A stretch of 64,000 nucleotides of DNA. Origin: SZUA-318 sp964412015. GTDB lineage: Bacteria > Gemmatimonadota > Gemmatimonadetes > Longimicrobiales > Gaopeijiaceae. Location of the stretch: the NCBI GenBank assembly GCA_964412015.1, contig CAYPMO010000015.1, positions 6,292 through 70,291 of the forward strand. The letters run 5' to 3'. The notes under the pieces were generated by a model. The model worked only from the letters and a program-made list of their open reading frames with translations. It ran no database searches and had not been told where the DNA came from. Of the stretch, positions 1 through 7,687 are shown piece by piece; positions within the stretch are counted from its first letter, which is position 1, and each line of letters starts with the position of its first letter. The translations under genes and the position numbers were made by a program.

Positions 1-502
1 GGCGATCCTGATGGCACGTCGCGCAGTCCAGGCTCGCGTGGAGGGCGTGATCGAAGGGCAGCGCGCGCGTCCGGGCGGCCGGCCAGACACCCAGCCGGAA
101 GCGCTGCTCCGTGGTCCCGGGGCCCGGTGCGCCGTGGCACCGCGTGCACGGGAGGTTCCGCGCCGGGTCGTGGTGGCAGGCCTGGCACTCCGCGGGCGTC
201 AGGGACTGGCGCGTGGCCAACCCGCTCGCCCGGTGGCACTCGGCGCAGCGTAGGCTCGCGTGGACCGTGTGACCCCGGGGGGTCTCGTGGCACACGCGGC
301 ATCCCAGCTCCACGTGGGCCTCGTGCGGGAAGCTCTCCGCTCGCGTGGAGCGGCGCAGCTCATCCGGTAGATATCGCCGCTCGGGCGTCTCGTCCTCCGA
401 CGCCGCGGCTTCGGCCGCCACCGTCGCAGCCGGCCCGGGCTCGGCTGCCGTCTCGCTCGCCTCGTCAGGCCCCGCGCAGGACGCCGCTACGACGAGGACC
501 AC
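1..502 (-). CDS. Multihaem c-type cytochrome lipoprotein, 3'-truncated by window edge
   Basis: Reading the minus strand gives a lipoprotein-like N-terminus (hydrophobic stretch ending AASC, Cys at 476-478), then an acidic Ala/Glu-rich linker and five CXXCH haem sites: CRVCH (~301), CAECH (~247), CQACH (~187), CTRCH (~148) and CATCH (~25). The last lies near the window edge, so more haems may follow outside. Short F-x-H-x-x-H motifs precede the first and fifth sites, as in c7/c3-type domains. The start is doubtful: GTG at 500-502 is the nearest canonical in-frame codon but leaves almost no signal n-region. ATG at 567-569 would give a normal signal sequence if the 8-C run at 557-564 were one base shorter. 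It is probably an outer-membrane or periplasmic electron-transfer lipoprotein belonging with the cytochrome operon just upstream. Cytochrome identity is firm; cellular role is inferred. Confidence 0.8.
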   Translation of the reverse strand, partial: MVLVVAASCAGPDEASETAAEPGPAATVAAEAAASEDETPERRYLPDELRRSTRAESFPHEAHVELGCRVCHETPRGHTVHASLRCAECHRASGLATRQSLTPAECQACHHDPARNLPCTRCHGAPGPGTTEQRFRLGVWPAARTRALPFDHALHASLDCATCHQDR

Positions 503-907
503 GCTGAGGGGGACCTCGTTGAGCAGCCGTGCGATGGTACGTGATCCGACCAGAATCCCCCCCCGGCATCGCGTCGTCGTGCACCCTTCGGGCGTGGGAT
601 CCAGCAACCTCCCGCACGCCGTCGGGGCCGGCCCCTGTCTATCTGAAGTCCTCCGGTTCGAAGGACCCTACCCGCCTGGACACAGATCCGGGACTGCCAC
701 GTCGGTCGGACCAGCTTCCGTTCCGGTCGCCACGAAGAGCCCGAAGGCCGCGGACACCGTGCCATCAGGTCATACGTCGACGACCGAAGCTCCTATCGCA
801 GGATGGTACTTCCGTAATGGATATACTGTAAGGTAGAATCCCGACAGGTGTGTGGGGAGTTCCTCGACGCGCCCCGCAGCCCGAGACCCCGCGAGGGGCG
901 CGACGAT
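503..907. other. 405-bp intergenic region between TPR lipoprotein gene and truncated cytochrome gene
   Basis: No convincing protein gene is present; the short open frames here are GC-rich shadows. It holds an AT-rich promoter-like patch near 813-840, a small hairpin (648-652 pairing with 662-666), a second imperfect hairpin at about 592-619 and an 8-C run at 557-564. It most likely carries the 3' end of the upstream operon transcript plus the promoter and leader of the truncated cytochrome gene. Confidence 0.5.
813..840 (-). promoter_or_regulatory. AT-rich promoter-like patch
   Basis: This is the only clearly AT-rich stretch in the gap. Read on the minus strand it contains TTACAG and TATATC-like elements. 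No minus-strand start codon is close, so a promoter here would give the downstream cytochrome gene a leader of roughly 270-310 nt. Direction and function are inferred. Confidence 0.25.
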
Positions 908-1288
908 TCAGCGGATCGTGTCGCCGCCGGGGCGGATGAGCGTGGCGCCGGGCTCGACCGCCTGGGCCTTCGCCAGGGCCTCACCGGCCGCGTCGGCATC
1001 GCCCAGAGCCTCGTGCGCCATGTATACGCCGAACCATGCCGCGGCCACGTCGGGGGCGATCTCCGTCGCCTTCGTGTAGTGGGCCAGCGCCGCCTGGTAG
1101 TCGTCCGCACGGAAGGCCGCACTCCCGCTGTCGAGCTGGGCCGTGACCTCCACGGGCAGGCTCTCGCGCTCCTCACGAACGGCCTGCGGCACGTCCATCG
1201 TGTCCGTCCGCTGGTCCTCGGGAGCGGGGTTGCAGGACGCCGCCGACGCGGCCAGCACCACTGCGGCCAACCTCTGCGTCGCGCTCAT
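908..1288 (-). CDS. Small TPR-repeat lipoprotein of the cytochrome cluster
   Basis: 126 residues. The N-terminus has a hydrophobic segment ending AASC (Cys about residue 19), a lipobox-like site. Residues about 45-115 read as helical tetratricopeptide repeats (alternating Ala/Tyr/Leu pattern with YQAALAHYTKA and an AxxWFGVYMAHEALGD repeat). The ATG overlaps the stop of the 16-haem cytochrome gene by four bases, so it is probably translated from the same mRNA. TPR lipoproteins usually act as assembly or docking factors, so it may help assemble or tether the conduit. A longer frame continues upstream but is the cytochrome gene read in another frame. Confidence 0.75.
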   Translation of the reverse strand: MSATQRLAAVVLAASAASCNPAPEDQRTDTMDVPQAVREERESLPVEVTAQLDSGSAAFRADDYQAALAHYTKATEIAPDVAAAWFGVYMAHEALGDADAAGEALAKAQAVEPGATLIRPGGDTIR

Positions 1289-2742
1289 GGCATGGTCCCT
1301 TCGAGCGGGTTCTTGATGTGGCACGCCAGGCAGGTACGGGGACTCTGCTCCCACGCGCGCTGGGCGTCGAAGCCCGGCGGGTGCGGGCTGATCTTGAACG
1401 CCCCCAGCACTCCGTGGCACTGCGTGCAGTCGCTCTGCTTGTGGCACGTGGTGCAGCTCTCCAGGTTCTGGCGCGCGGCCTGGCCGTGCTGGAGCAGCCA
1501 GACCGATCCACCCTCGTGATACCCCGGCCCCAACCGCCCCACGCTGGTCAGGCCGGACTGAACGTGGCAACTGCGGCAGAATACCTGCGTATCGTGGCAG
1601 CTGGCGCACTCGGTCTCCCTTCCGAAGGCGTCCGCCCCATGGCGGGCCACGTAACCGACCGGATGGTAGCCGCCCCCGACCGGACCGTCGTGGCAGTCCA
1701 CGCAGAACGACTCGACGTGGCACGTGTTGCACGAGGCGGGATCGCCGGCCGCCAGCGCCGGGTGCGCTTCCATGAAGAAGAAGCTCTCGTGGCTCTCCGG
1801 TGCCCGGAGCTCGACCCCCACACCGGGAGCGACCACGTCGGCACGAGAGGGGAGCGTCGCGATCTGGGCCGGTGCGGGCTCGATATGGCAGGCCATGCAG
1901 TCGTCGCTGGTATGGCATGTCGCGCACGCGACGCGGGAAGCCTGCGCCCCGTGCAGGGAGAGCCACTCCTCGGCCTCATGGCTGGCCGGTACGCTGTAGT
2001 GGGCCGGGGCCGGCGGCAGCTCCATGCCCTCCGGGGCGTAGGGGAGCCCCGCGATCTCCGGTCTGTCCGTGTCCACGTGGCACGCCACGCAGCGGTCCGC
2101 CGTGTGGCACGTCGCGCAGCGGTCCAGGTCCGCCGTGGCCGCCACCCCGTGCCCCCCACTCGCGAAGGCGGGATCGGCGTGGTCGGCGGGAGCCTCCATG
2201 GCCTCGAGGTGGGTCCGCGAGAACCCCGACTCCGCCAGCGGGACGTGACACGTGGAGCACTGGGCGTCGACCTGGTGATCCTGGGCCTCGTGGGCATGGC
2301 AGGACAGGCAGGTCGCGACCTGGATCGCCGACGAGACCGCCATGCGCTGGCCGCCGGGAGGCACATGGCATGTCTGACAAGACTGCTCGGGGTCGCCCAC
2401 GCCCTCCAGGAGCGCTGCGTGCCGATCGTGGCTGAAGTTCAGGTTGTCTACCCGGTCGGTCGGCCCGCGCCACGAGACGCGCGGCTGGGTCGTGCCGTCA
2501 TGGCAACGTGCGCACAAGTCGGGCGAGGGATAGAACTTCTCGACGTCGCCGGTCGGGATCCCCTCGTGGCAGCCGGTGCAGAGCGGGAACAACCTCTGGT
2601 GCAGCTCGTGTGGGAACGCGGGCTCCTGGCGCGCGGCCGCGAAGAGGGTCGCGCCGGCGGAGAGGACCGCCAGCGCGACGAGTGCCAGCCGCACGACGCC
2701 CGCCCGCGCGCCCGCCGCCCGGTCACGTCCGGCGCCGTTCAT
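1285..2742 (-). CDS. 16-haem secreted c-type cytochrome
   Basis: 485 residues with an N-terminal export signal (hydrophobic about residues 16-37, after several Arg). There are sixteen CXXCH sites, the first near residue 55 and the last about 12 residues before the C-terminus. From the middle onward they come as five di-haem modules in which two CXXCH motifs are only 4-5 residues apart (for example CATCH-TADR-CVACH and CNTCH-VESF-CVDCH), suggesting internal duplication and tight haem stacking. No other cofactor motif is evident, so it looks like an electron wire rather than an enzyme. ATG was chosen because it forms an ATGA overlap with the beta-barrel gene stop; the longer frame lacks a signal. 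It probably sits in the periplasm or inside/outside the neighbouring barrel. Confidence 0.88.
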   Translation of the reverse strand: MNGAGRDRAAGARAGVVRLALVALAVLSAGATLFAAARQEPAFPHELHQRLFPLCTGCHEGIPTGDVEKFYPSPDLCARCHDGTTQPRVSWRGPTDRVDNLNFSHDRHAALLEGVGDPEQSCQTCHVPPGGQRMAVSSAIQVATCLSCHAHEAQDHQVDAQCSTCHVPLAESGFSRTHLEAMEAPADHADPAFASGGHGVAATADLDRCATCHTADRCVACHVDTDRPEIAGLPYAPEGMELPPAPAHYSVPASHEAEEWLSLHGAQASRVACATCHTSDDCMACHIEPAPAQIATLPSRADVVAPGVGVELRAPESHESFFFMEAHPALAAGDPASCNTCHVESFCVDCHDGPVGGGYHPVGYVARHGADAFGRETECASCHDTQVFCRSCHVQSGLTSVGRLGPGYHEGGSVWLLQHGQAARQNLESCTTCHKQSDCTQCHGVLGAFKISPHPPGFDAQRAWEQSPRTCLACHIKNPLEGTMP

Positions 2743-4238
2743 CGTACCTTCCTCCGGTTCGCGAGACCCGGGTCTTCTCCGATCGCGATGCGGAGCGACG
2801 TCCAGGCGCGCGCCTGATCCCACGGGCTCGTAAAGGTCGAGCCTCCGTCGCGGTGTCGGAGCAGGGACGCTCCGCCCATCAACGAGGTCCGGCTCGTCAC
2901 GTCGAAGTCGAATGAGAATCCGCCTCCGAACGCTCGGCCGTCTCCCACCCGGAACTCCTCGACCTGCTGGAACGTCGTGCCGGTGAGCGAGAGGGCCAGG
3001 CGCTCCCACGCATCGAATCGTACCGAGAGGTCGGCGGAGCTCAGGAAGGCGCCCGGGCCCCACTCGAGACGGTAGGCTCCATCGACCGTCCAACCCGGCC
3101 TGGCCTGCCACCGTGCTCCCGCGTTGGCGCGCCACCCGGTGTCGGAAAGAGGCCCCAGGAGCACCTGAGTGTCGGTGTCTCCGTACGAGCGGCGGCCGGC
3201 CGAGGCCCACACGCCGAGCGTGGAGCCCCTGGCCCAGCTCCCGCGTAGCTCCAGCTCGGAGTACGAGACCGGATCGAAGAAGCCCCAGATCGTGGAGAGC
3301 TGGAAATAGGGGACGTAGCGCCGGGCCGTGGCCTCGACGAGGATGCGGCCGTTCTCAAGCGGAACGGCCACCGTCAGGTAGCTCTTTCCGAGCCGCTGGA
3401 AGCCGAAATCGTAGTCGAGCGAGCCGGTGATCCGGACGCCGGGCAGCGCGCTGACCACGTCCACCGATCCCCGCTCACCCGCGAGGCCGGAGCGGTCGGC
3501 GAGCATCTCCCGGTGGTAGCGGGCGGTGAATACGGCTCGGCTCAGGCGCTTTCTCAGCGACGCACCGAAGAGGTAGACCCCCTCGTCCACGAAGAAGTCC
3601 TCGATCCCTCGGAGGGCCTCGTTCGTCGGCTCGCGGAGCCCACGCGCGAGGCTCCGCCCACCGTAGGCCTCCACCTGCGTGCCGAGCATGGCATATCCCA
3701 CGCTGGCTCCGTCGAACGCGGAGAACCCGAGCCCGGATCGGAGCTCCTGGCGTCCGACGCGGACGGTGAACCGGCCGCGGAGGAGCTGAGCGTACCCGAC
3801 GAGCGCGTCGAAGGCGTCGTCCGAGCGCGGCCACAGCAGGTCGCTCCCGGCGTGCGCGCGTCCACGGACGTACGCGGTGAAGCTAAGGCCCTGCATACCG
3901 AAGCCCCACGCCGTGAAGCTCACGTCCTGGGTCCCCGCCACCACCTGGTCCTTGGCGAGGGGAACGTACTCCGTGCACCATGCGCCCGTGAAGCACGAAA
4001 CCTGCCGTCCCTCATACCAGTATTGTCCCGCCGTGTCCACGAGCACGTCGGCACGCGCGATGGAGTCCTGCCCGAACGGCCTGAGCTCGACCATCTGTAC
4101 GGTGGTGCTCGTCCACCCCCGCAGGCCCTGTGCGTGCACGGGCGTGGGGCCGCAAGTGAGCACGAAGCCCACCGCCAGGAGCAACGCCGACGCGCTCCTG
4201 CACGCGGACAGAACGAGGCTCTCCCGCCGACGGCTCAT
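2739..4238 (-). CDS. Outer-membrane beta-barrel protein of a porin-cytochrome complex
   Basis: 499 residues. Signal peptide with an Arg-rich start and a probable cleavage site after VHA (residue 36). The mature part is dominated by alternating hydrophobic/polar strands ending in aromatic residues with short turns (for example AYVRGRAHAG, VRVGRQELRSG, ARYHREMLADR), typical of an outer-membrane barrel; I count roughly 16-22 likely strands. It has no haem motif. It is wedged with ATGA overlaps between the 20-haem and 16-haem genes, the order expected for a porin that sheathes a multihaem cytochrome, as in MtrB or PioB systems. I do not recognise specific sequence identity to MtrB, so barrel membership rests on pattern and context. 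A Met 16 codons upstream is less likely because it precedes the signal. Confidence 0.72.
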   Translation of the reverse strand: MSRRRESLVLSACRSASALLLAVGFVLTCGPTPVHAQGLRGWTSTTVQMVELRPFGQDSIARADVLVDTAGQYWYEGRQVSCFTGAWCTEYVPLAKDQVVAGTQDVSFTAWGFGMQGLSFTAYVRGRAHAGSDLLWPRSDDAFDALVGYAQLLRGRFTVRVGRQELRSGLGFSAFDGASVGYAMLGTQVEAYGGRSLARGLREPTNEALRGIEDFFVDEGVYLFGASLRKRLSRAVFTARYHREMLADRSGLAGERGSVDVVSALPGVRITGSLDYDFGFQRLGKSYLTVAVPLENGRILVEATARRYVPYFQLSTIWGFFDPVSYSELELRGSWARGSTLGVWASAGRRSYGDTDTQVLLGPLSDTGWRANAGARWQARPGWTVDGAYRLEWGPGAFLSSADLSVRFDAWERLALSLTGTTFQQVEEFRVGDGRAFGGGFSFDFDVTSRTSLMGGASLLRHRDGGSTFTSPWDQARAWTSLRIAIGEDPGLANRRKVR

Positions 4239-5992
4239 GAGAGTCTCTCCACCCCCGCGCCGCGGGGGCTCGGCATCGAGTGACACTCCACGCAGATGCG
4301 GCCTGGCCGGTGGCTCTGCAGTTCCTGGTGGCAGACCAGGCAGGCCGTGCGCGTCTGGGGGACGGGTCGGAACGGTGGGTTACGGTGGCAGGACGCTCCG
4401 GAGCACGTCACGTGGGCTTCCGCGGTAGGATGCACGCGCGCGGGTGGCGGTCGGTGGCAGGACGCGCAATCGGCCTTCGGGTCGTGATGGTCCTGGTGGC
4501 ACCCCGTGCAGTCCACGTTCGCGGCCGACAGCGCCAACCCCTCCGTGTGGCAGATGCCGCACGCGATGGTCCCGTGGGTCTCGTGCGGGAAGCTCATGAC
4601 TCGCTCGGGATCCGGCCTACCCACGGAGAACGTGACCGCACGGACCTGCCGGAACGCACCCGTGGGCATCTCCGAGGCCTCGTGACAGCGCGCGCAGTCG
4701 TCGGCGAGGGGCGCGCGGTGGTGGCACCCCCGGCAGTCGTCCAGCGTCACCACGGAGAGCCCTCCGTGCCTGTCCTGGCTCCTGTGGCAGTTCACGCAGT
4801 CCACGGTTCGGTGCTGGGCGTGGCTGAACGTGGGGAGCTGCTGGACCTGCCGGAGCTCGTGCGACCACCACCCGATCCCCACCCCGGTCACCGGAAGCCG
4901 TGAGAGGGCGAAGGACACCCAGGACGCGGGCTCGTGCTCCCCGGAGCCCTGGCGTCCGGGAGCGTGCGGCCGGACGAGGTCGGGGAGCGCGTGTGCCCGG
5001 GCGTCGATGCTGTCGCGATCGAGGTCCTGGTGGCAGTCCAGGCACCGGTTGCCGTCGACCTTGAAATCGTGGGCCTTGTGGCACCAGGTGCAGTCCTCCA
5101 GCACGCCCGGCTGCAGTCCGCGATGCATCGGGGAAAGCGTGGCCGCCTGGGTGTGGCATCCCGCGTTGGCGCAGGACCGGACCGCCTCGGCGGATGTCCC
5201 CTGCTCGTGCGGGTTGTGGCACGCCGCGCAGACGCCCTCGTGGGGATCGGGACGGGGCATGTCCACGAGCGCGCGCATCGCGTGGCAGCTGAAGCACTCC
5301 TCCCGGTCCGGGAGGATGGCGGCCTCGACATCATCGCCGAGAATCGCCGTGCGCGCACCGGCCGTGTTCACGGGCGCGAGGAAGCTGTGGCAGGCCGCGC
5401 AGTGGATGGTCAGGTCGCTCATCCCCGCCAGAAGGATCTTCTTGTCCTCGTGGCAGCCGGACTGCGCGCACGTCCTGTCGATGGGCGCGAACTCATGCAA
5501 CGATGTGGAGTGGCACTCCACACACTGGAGCCCCTCGAGCGAGGGATCGTCGGACTCCAGGTGCGCCTTGTGTCCCGCCGAGCCCGCGATGAGCCGCCAC
5601 TTGTCCGCATCGCCGTCGATGTGGCAGTGGGCGCACCGCTCGTTCGGGACCTCGGCGTGGGCCGCGAGCTCCTCGGGGTTCTCGACGATCTGCGTGAGCG
5701 CCATCCTGCTCCGCGTCACGAGCGTCGGCTGATGGCACTCCTTGCAGCCGAGCCCCTGATGGGCGCTCCGCGCGAAGAGCTCATAGGGCTCGCGCATCAG
5801 GTGGCACGACATGCAGAAATCGTTGTCGTGCTGCACGTAGTCGTACGTCCGATACGCGTAGTAGCCGCCCGCGCCCACGCCCGCCAACACGACCACACCG
5901 ATGCCGGCCAGCGTGGGCGCGGTGAGGTTCGCCGCCCACGCGGACACCCGTCCGGGGATCGAGGCGAGCGCGCCGAGGACCCGGTCTAGCAC
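4235..5992 (-). CDS. Membrane-anchored 20-haem c-type cytochrome with NapC/NirT-like N-terminus
   Basis: 585 residues. One transmembrane helix at about residues 27-46, then the first haem at residue 60 (CMSCH) followed by H-x-M-x-x-P-Y, resembling the start of NapC/NirT/CymA quinol-oxidising cytochromes. In all there are twenty haem sites: seventeen CXXCH and three CX4CH (CAQSGCH, CANAGCH, CSGASCH). The protein is far larger than a typical tetrahaem NapC, so it may take electrons from menaquinol at the inner membrane and carry them across the periplasm in one chain. It lies 7 bp after the 9-haem lipoprotein gene and overlaps the barrel gene by four bases. The cytochrome call is certain; quinol oxidation is inferred from the N-terminus. 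Confidence 0.87.
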   Translation of the reverse strand: MLDRVLGALASIPGRVSAWAANLTAPTLAGIGVVVLAGVGAGGYYAYRTYDYVQHDNDFCMSCHLMREPYELFARSAHQGLGCKECHQPTLVTRSRMALTQIVENPEELAAHAEVPNERCAHCHIDGDADKWRLIAGSAGHKAHLESDDPSLEGLQCVECHSTSLHEFAPIDRTCAQSGCHEDKKILLAGMSDLTIHCAACHSFLAPVNTAGARTAILGDDVEAAILPDREECFSCHAMRALVDMPRPDPHEGVCAACHNPHEQGTSAEAVRSCANAGCHTQAATLSPMHRGLQPGVLEDCTWCHKAHDFKVDGNRCLDCHQDLDRDSIDARAHALPDLVRPHAPGRQGSGEHEPASWVSFALSRLPVTGVGIGWWSHELRQVQQLPTFSHAQHRTVDCVNCHRSQDRHGGLSVVTLDDCRGCHHRAPLADDCARCHEASEMPTGAFRQVRAVTFSVGRPDPERVMSFPHETHGTIACGICHTEGLALSAANVDCTGCHQDHHDPKADCASCHRPPPARVHPTAEAHVTCSGASCHRNPPFRPVPQTRTACLVCHQELQSHRPGRICVECHSMPSPRGAGVERLS

Positions 5993-5999
5993 GCCGACC

Positions 6000-7409
6000 T
6001 CAGTGCTCCGCGCCGGTCAGCGCAGGCTCCAGGCTCACGCCGGTGACCTGCCGGAGCCCGTAGACCTCCTGTAACTCCTCGATGGTCGCGATGAGCAGTT
6101 TCTCGATGAGGAACGGGTTGTGGACGACCGCTCCATCCATGAGCGCGAGCTCACGGTTGTAGCGCGCACCCTCGCCAACGCTCGTGCGGCCGTCCATCGA
6201 GCTGAACTCCGACGCCGGTACCTCCGCCAGCAGGACGCTCAACTCCGCGATCAGGTCGCCTACACGGTCCTCCGCCCGCGCCCGCGCCGCACGCGCGATG
6301 TCCTGTGAGCCGTGGCACCCCGCACCCGTGCAGGAGCGATAGTCTCGCTCGTCGTCGTCGCAGCCCGAGGCGGAGATCGGACGGCCGGACGCGTCCACGC
6401 AGGGCGTCGCCCAGAACCGGTGACCGGTATCCCGGAACGTCACGGCTCGGTCCGCGCCCTCGACCGTGCGCGGCGCGCTGTGGCACGAGACGCACAGGGT
6501 GGAGTTCGACGCGGCGGTCCCATGGGTCGCGGAGACGCGCCCCTGGAGGGAGGCGGGCCTCCAGCCAGCGTCACCGAGCAGGACCGTTCCCTGTCCCGCG
6601 TGAGGCATGCCGGCGAAGTCGAGGCTGGGGCGATCCTGGTGGCACCGCATGCACAGGTTGGTCTCGAGGCTCTCGGTGCGCACCGAGAACCTGAGGCTGG
6701 CGTCGTGCTCGCTTCCGTGCGGGTCGTGGCACACGGCGCAGGTCACGGCGACCTTGCCCGTCGTTGTGGCCTTCTCCGCGAAGTCGGTATCCACCGCCCA
6801 GGCCCTCATGGCGCCGTCACCGGAATGGCAGGCCGTGCACGAAGCGTTGGCTGCGAGCGGGCTCAAGCGGGAATGGCGGGATGCGGCCCATTCCTCGAGC
6901 TGAGGCTGCGCGGTTCCCGTGTGGCACTCTCCGCACCCCGTGGCGAGGCCCGTCCCCACCGCCAGCGGAGCCGAGGGCAGCTTCGCCTGCGACGGAGCTC
7001 CGATGTGCTCGAGTCCCGCGCCGTGGCACGCCTCGCACTGTACGTCCTCGTAGCGCTTCTCCTTCGTAGCGTGGTAGCCGGCCAAGGCCGTAGCGGCGTT
7101 TCCGAGCTCGTTGGTCGAGTGGCACGCCTCGCACGACGCATCGGCTCCCCCGCTTTCCTGGAGGTCCTTCCAGGCCTTCGCGTGCCCGGTCGCGAGCCAC
7201 TCCGCCTGCTTCTCGACGTGGCAGGTCCCGCAGTACGTCAGCGCGGCCTCGTGATCCTGATAACCCACGAAGCCCGCCGCAGCCGACGGTATCTCGCCCG
7301 GATCGTCGTGGGGATCCTCGTAGATGACCTTCTCGTCCACGCAGGCCGCGAACGGAAGGACTGCGAGCACGAGCACGGACGCCAGGGCCTGGCCCGACTG
7401 GATCCTCAT
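6000..7409 (-). CDS. Nine-haem lipoprotein cytochrome c
   Basis: 469 residues. The N-terminus MRIQSGQ is followed by a hydrophobic run ending FAAC (lipid-modified Cys at residue 23). Nine haem sites are seen: CGTCH, CEACH, CEACH, CGECH, CTACH, CAVCH, CMRCH, CVSCH and a CX4CH (CTGAGCH). The spacing in the first half resembles cytochrome c554/doubled-CXXCH families. After the last haem about 110 residues are haem-free and helical. ATG 7409 was chosen because it starts the signal; the frame extends upstream without one. It heads the operon and has a plausible extended -10 at 7549-7557. It could be the exposed terminal cytochrome or a periplasmic lipoprotein; which face it sits on cannot be read from sequence. 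Confidence 0.85.
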   Translation of the reverse strand: MRIQSGQALASVLVLAVLPFAACVDEKVIYEDPHDDPGEIPSAAAGFVGYQDHEAALTYCGTCHVEKQAEWLATGHAKAWKDLQESGGADASCEACHSTNELGNAATALAGYHATKEKRYEDVQCEACHGAGLEHIGAPSQAKLPSAPLAVGTGLATGCGECHTGTAQPQLEEWAASRHSRLSPLAANASCTACHSGDGAMRAWAVDTDFAEKATTTGKVAVTCAVCHDPHGSEHDASLRFSVRTESLETNLCMRCHQDRPSLDFAGMPHAGQGTVLLGDAGWRPASLQGRVSATHGTAASNSTLCVSCHSAPRTVEGADRAVTFRDTGHRFWATPCVDASGRPISASGCDDDERDYRSCTGAGCHGSQDIARAARARAEDRVGDLIAELSVLLAEVPASEFSSMDGRTSVGEGARYNRELALMDGAVVHNPFLIEKLLIATIEELQEVYGLRQVTGVSLEPALTGAEH

Positions 7410-7687
7410 TCGTTTGCTCCGATCTGCCGGACCCGGTGGAGCCGGAGTCCGCTCGATGAGCTGCAACGGGAGGGTCGCGGGACGATAGAGCGACCCAGGG
7501 CCCGAAGCAAGCCGAAACTCCGCAGGAATACGGATACTCGTCCAGGCGATTCTACCACAGCCGCGCACCTCCGTGCAGGGGGGGCCTTTCCCATCGGCCG
7601 TGTCGGGATTCTTCCCCCCACAGTGAACCCTGGGTCCCTCGAAAAGCCGGCCCCTCCCGACGCGGCGCGACCGCGCTCCGGGCGACC
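7410..7687. other. 278-bp leader/intergenic region upstream of the cytochrome operon
   Basis: It lies between the end of the minus-strand acyl-CoA dehydrogenase gene and the start of the minus-strand nonahaem gene. I see no supported gene. It contains the putative extended -10 at 7549-7557 and would supply a leader of about 130 nt for the cytochrome operon. Confidence 0.5.
7549..7557 (-). promoter_or_regulatory. Putative extended -10 promoter of the cytochrome operon
   Basis: On the minus strand this reads TGGTAGAAT, a TG-N extended -10 with a TATAAT-like hexamer. No good -35 is visible, as is common for extended -10 promoters. Transcription would begin near 7541, about 130 nt before the nonahaem gene. 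Confidence 0.35.

Noticed and set aside
586..666. tRNA-like sequence on the minus strand with an ACTTCAGAT anticodon-like stretch and a T-arm-like GGAGGTTGCTGGATCC
   Set aside because: The anticodon stem does not pair, the T-loop lacks TTCRA, and no acceptor stem with CCA can be drawn. It resembles tRNA-Sec only superficially.
1..7409. Nitrite/hydroxylamine reductase or sulfite reductase of the multihaem type
   Set aside because: No CXXCK catalytic haem or other active-site pattern was found; motifs are all CXXCH or CX4CH as in electron carriers.
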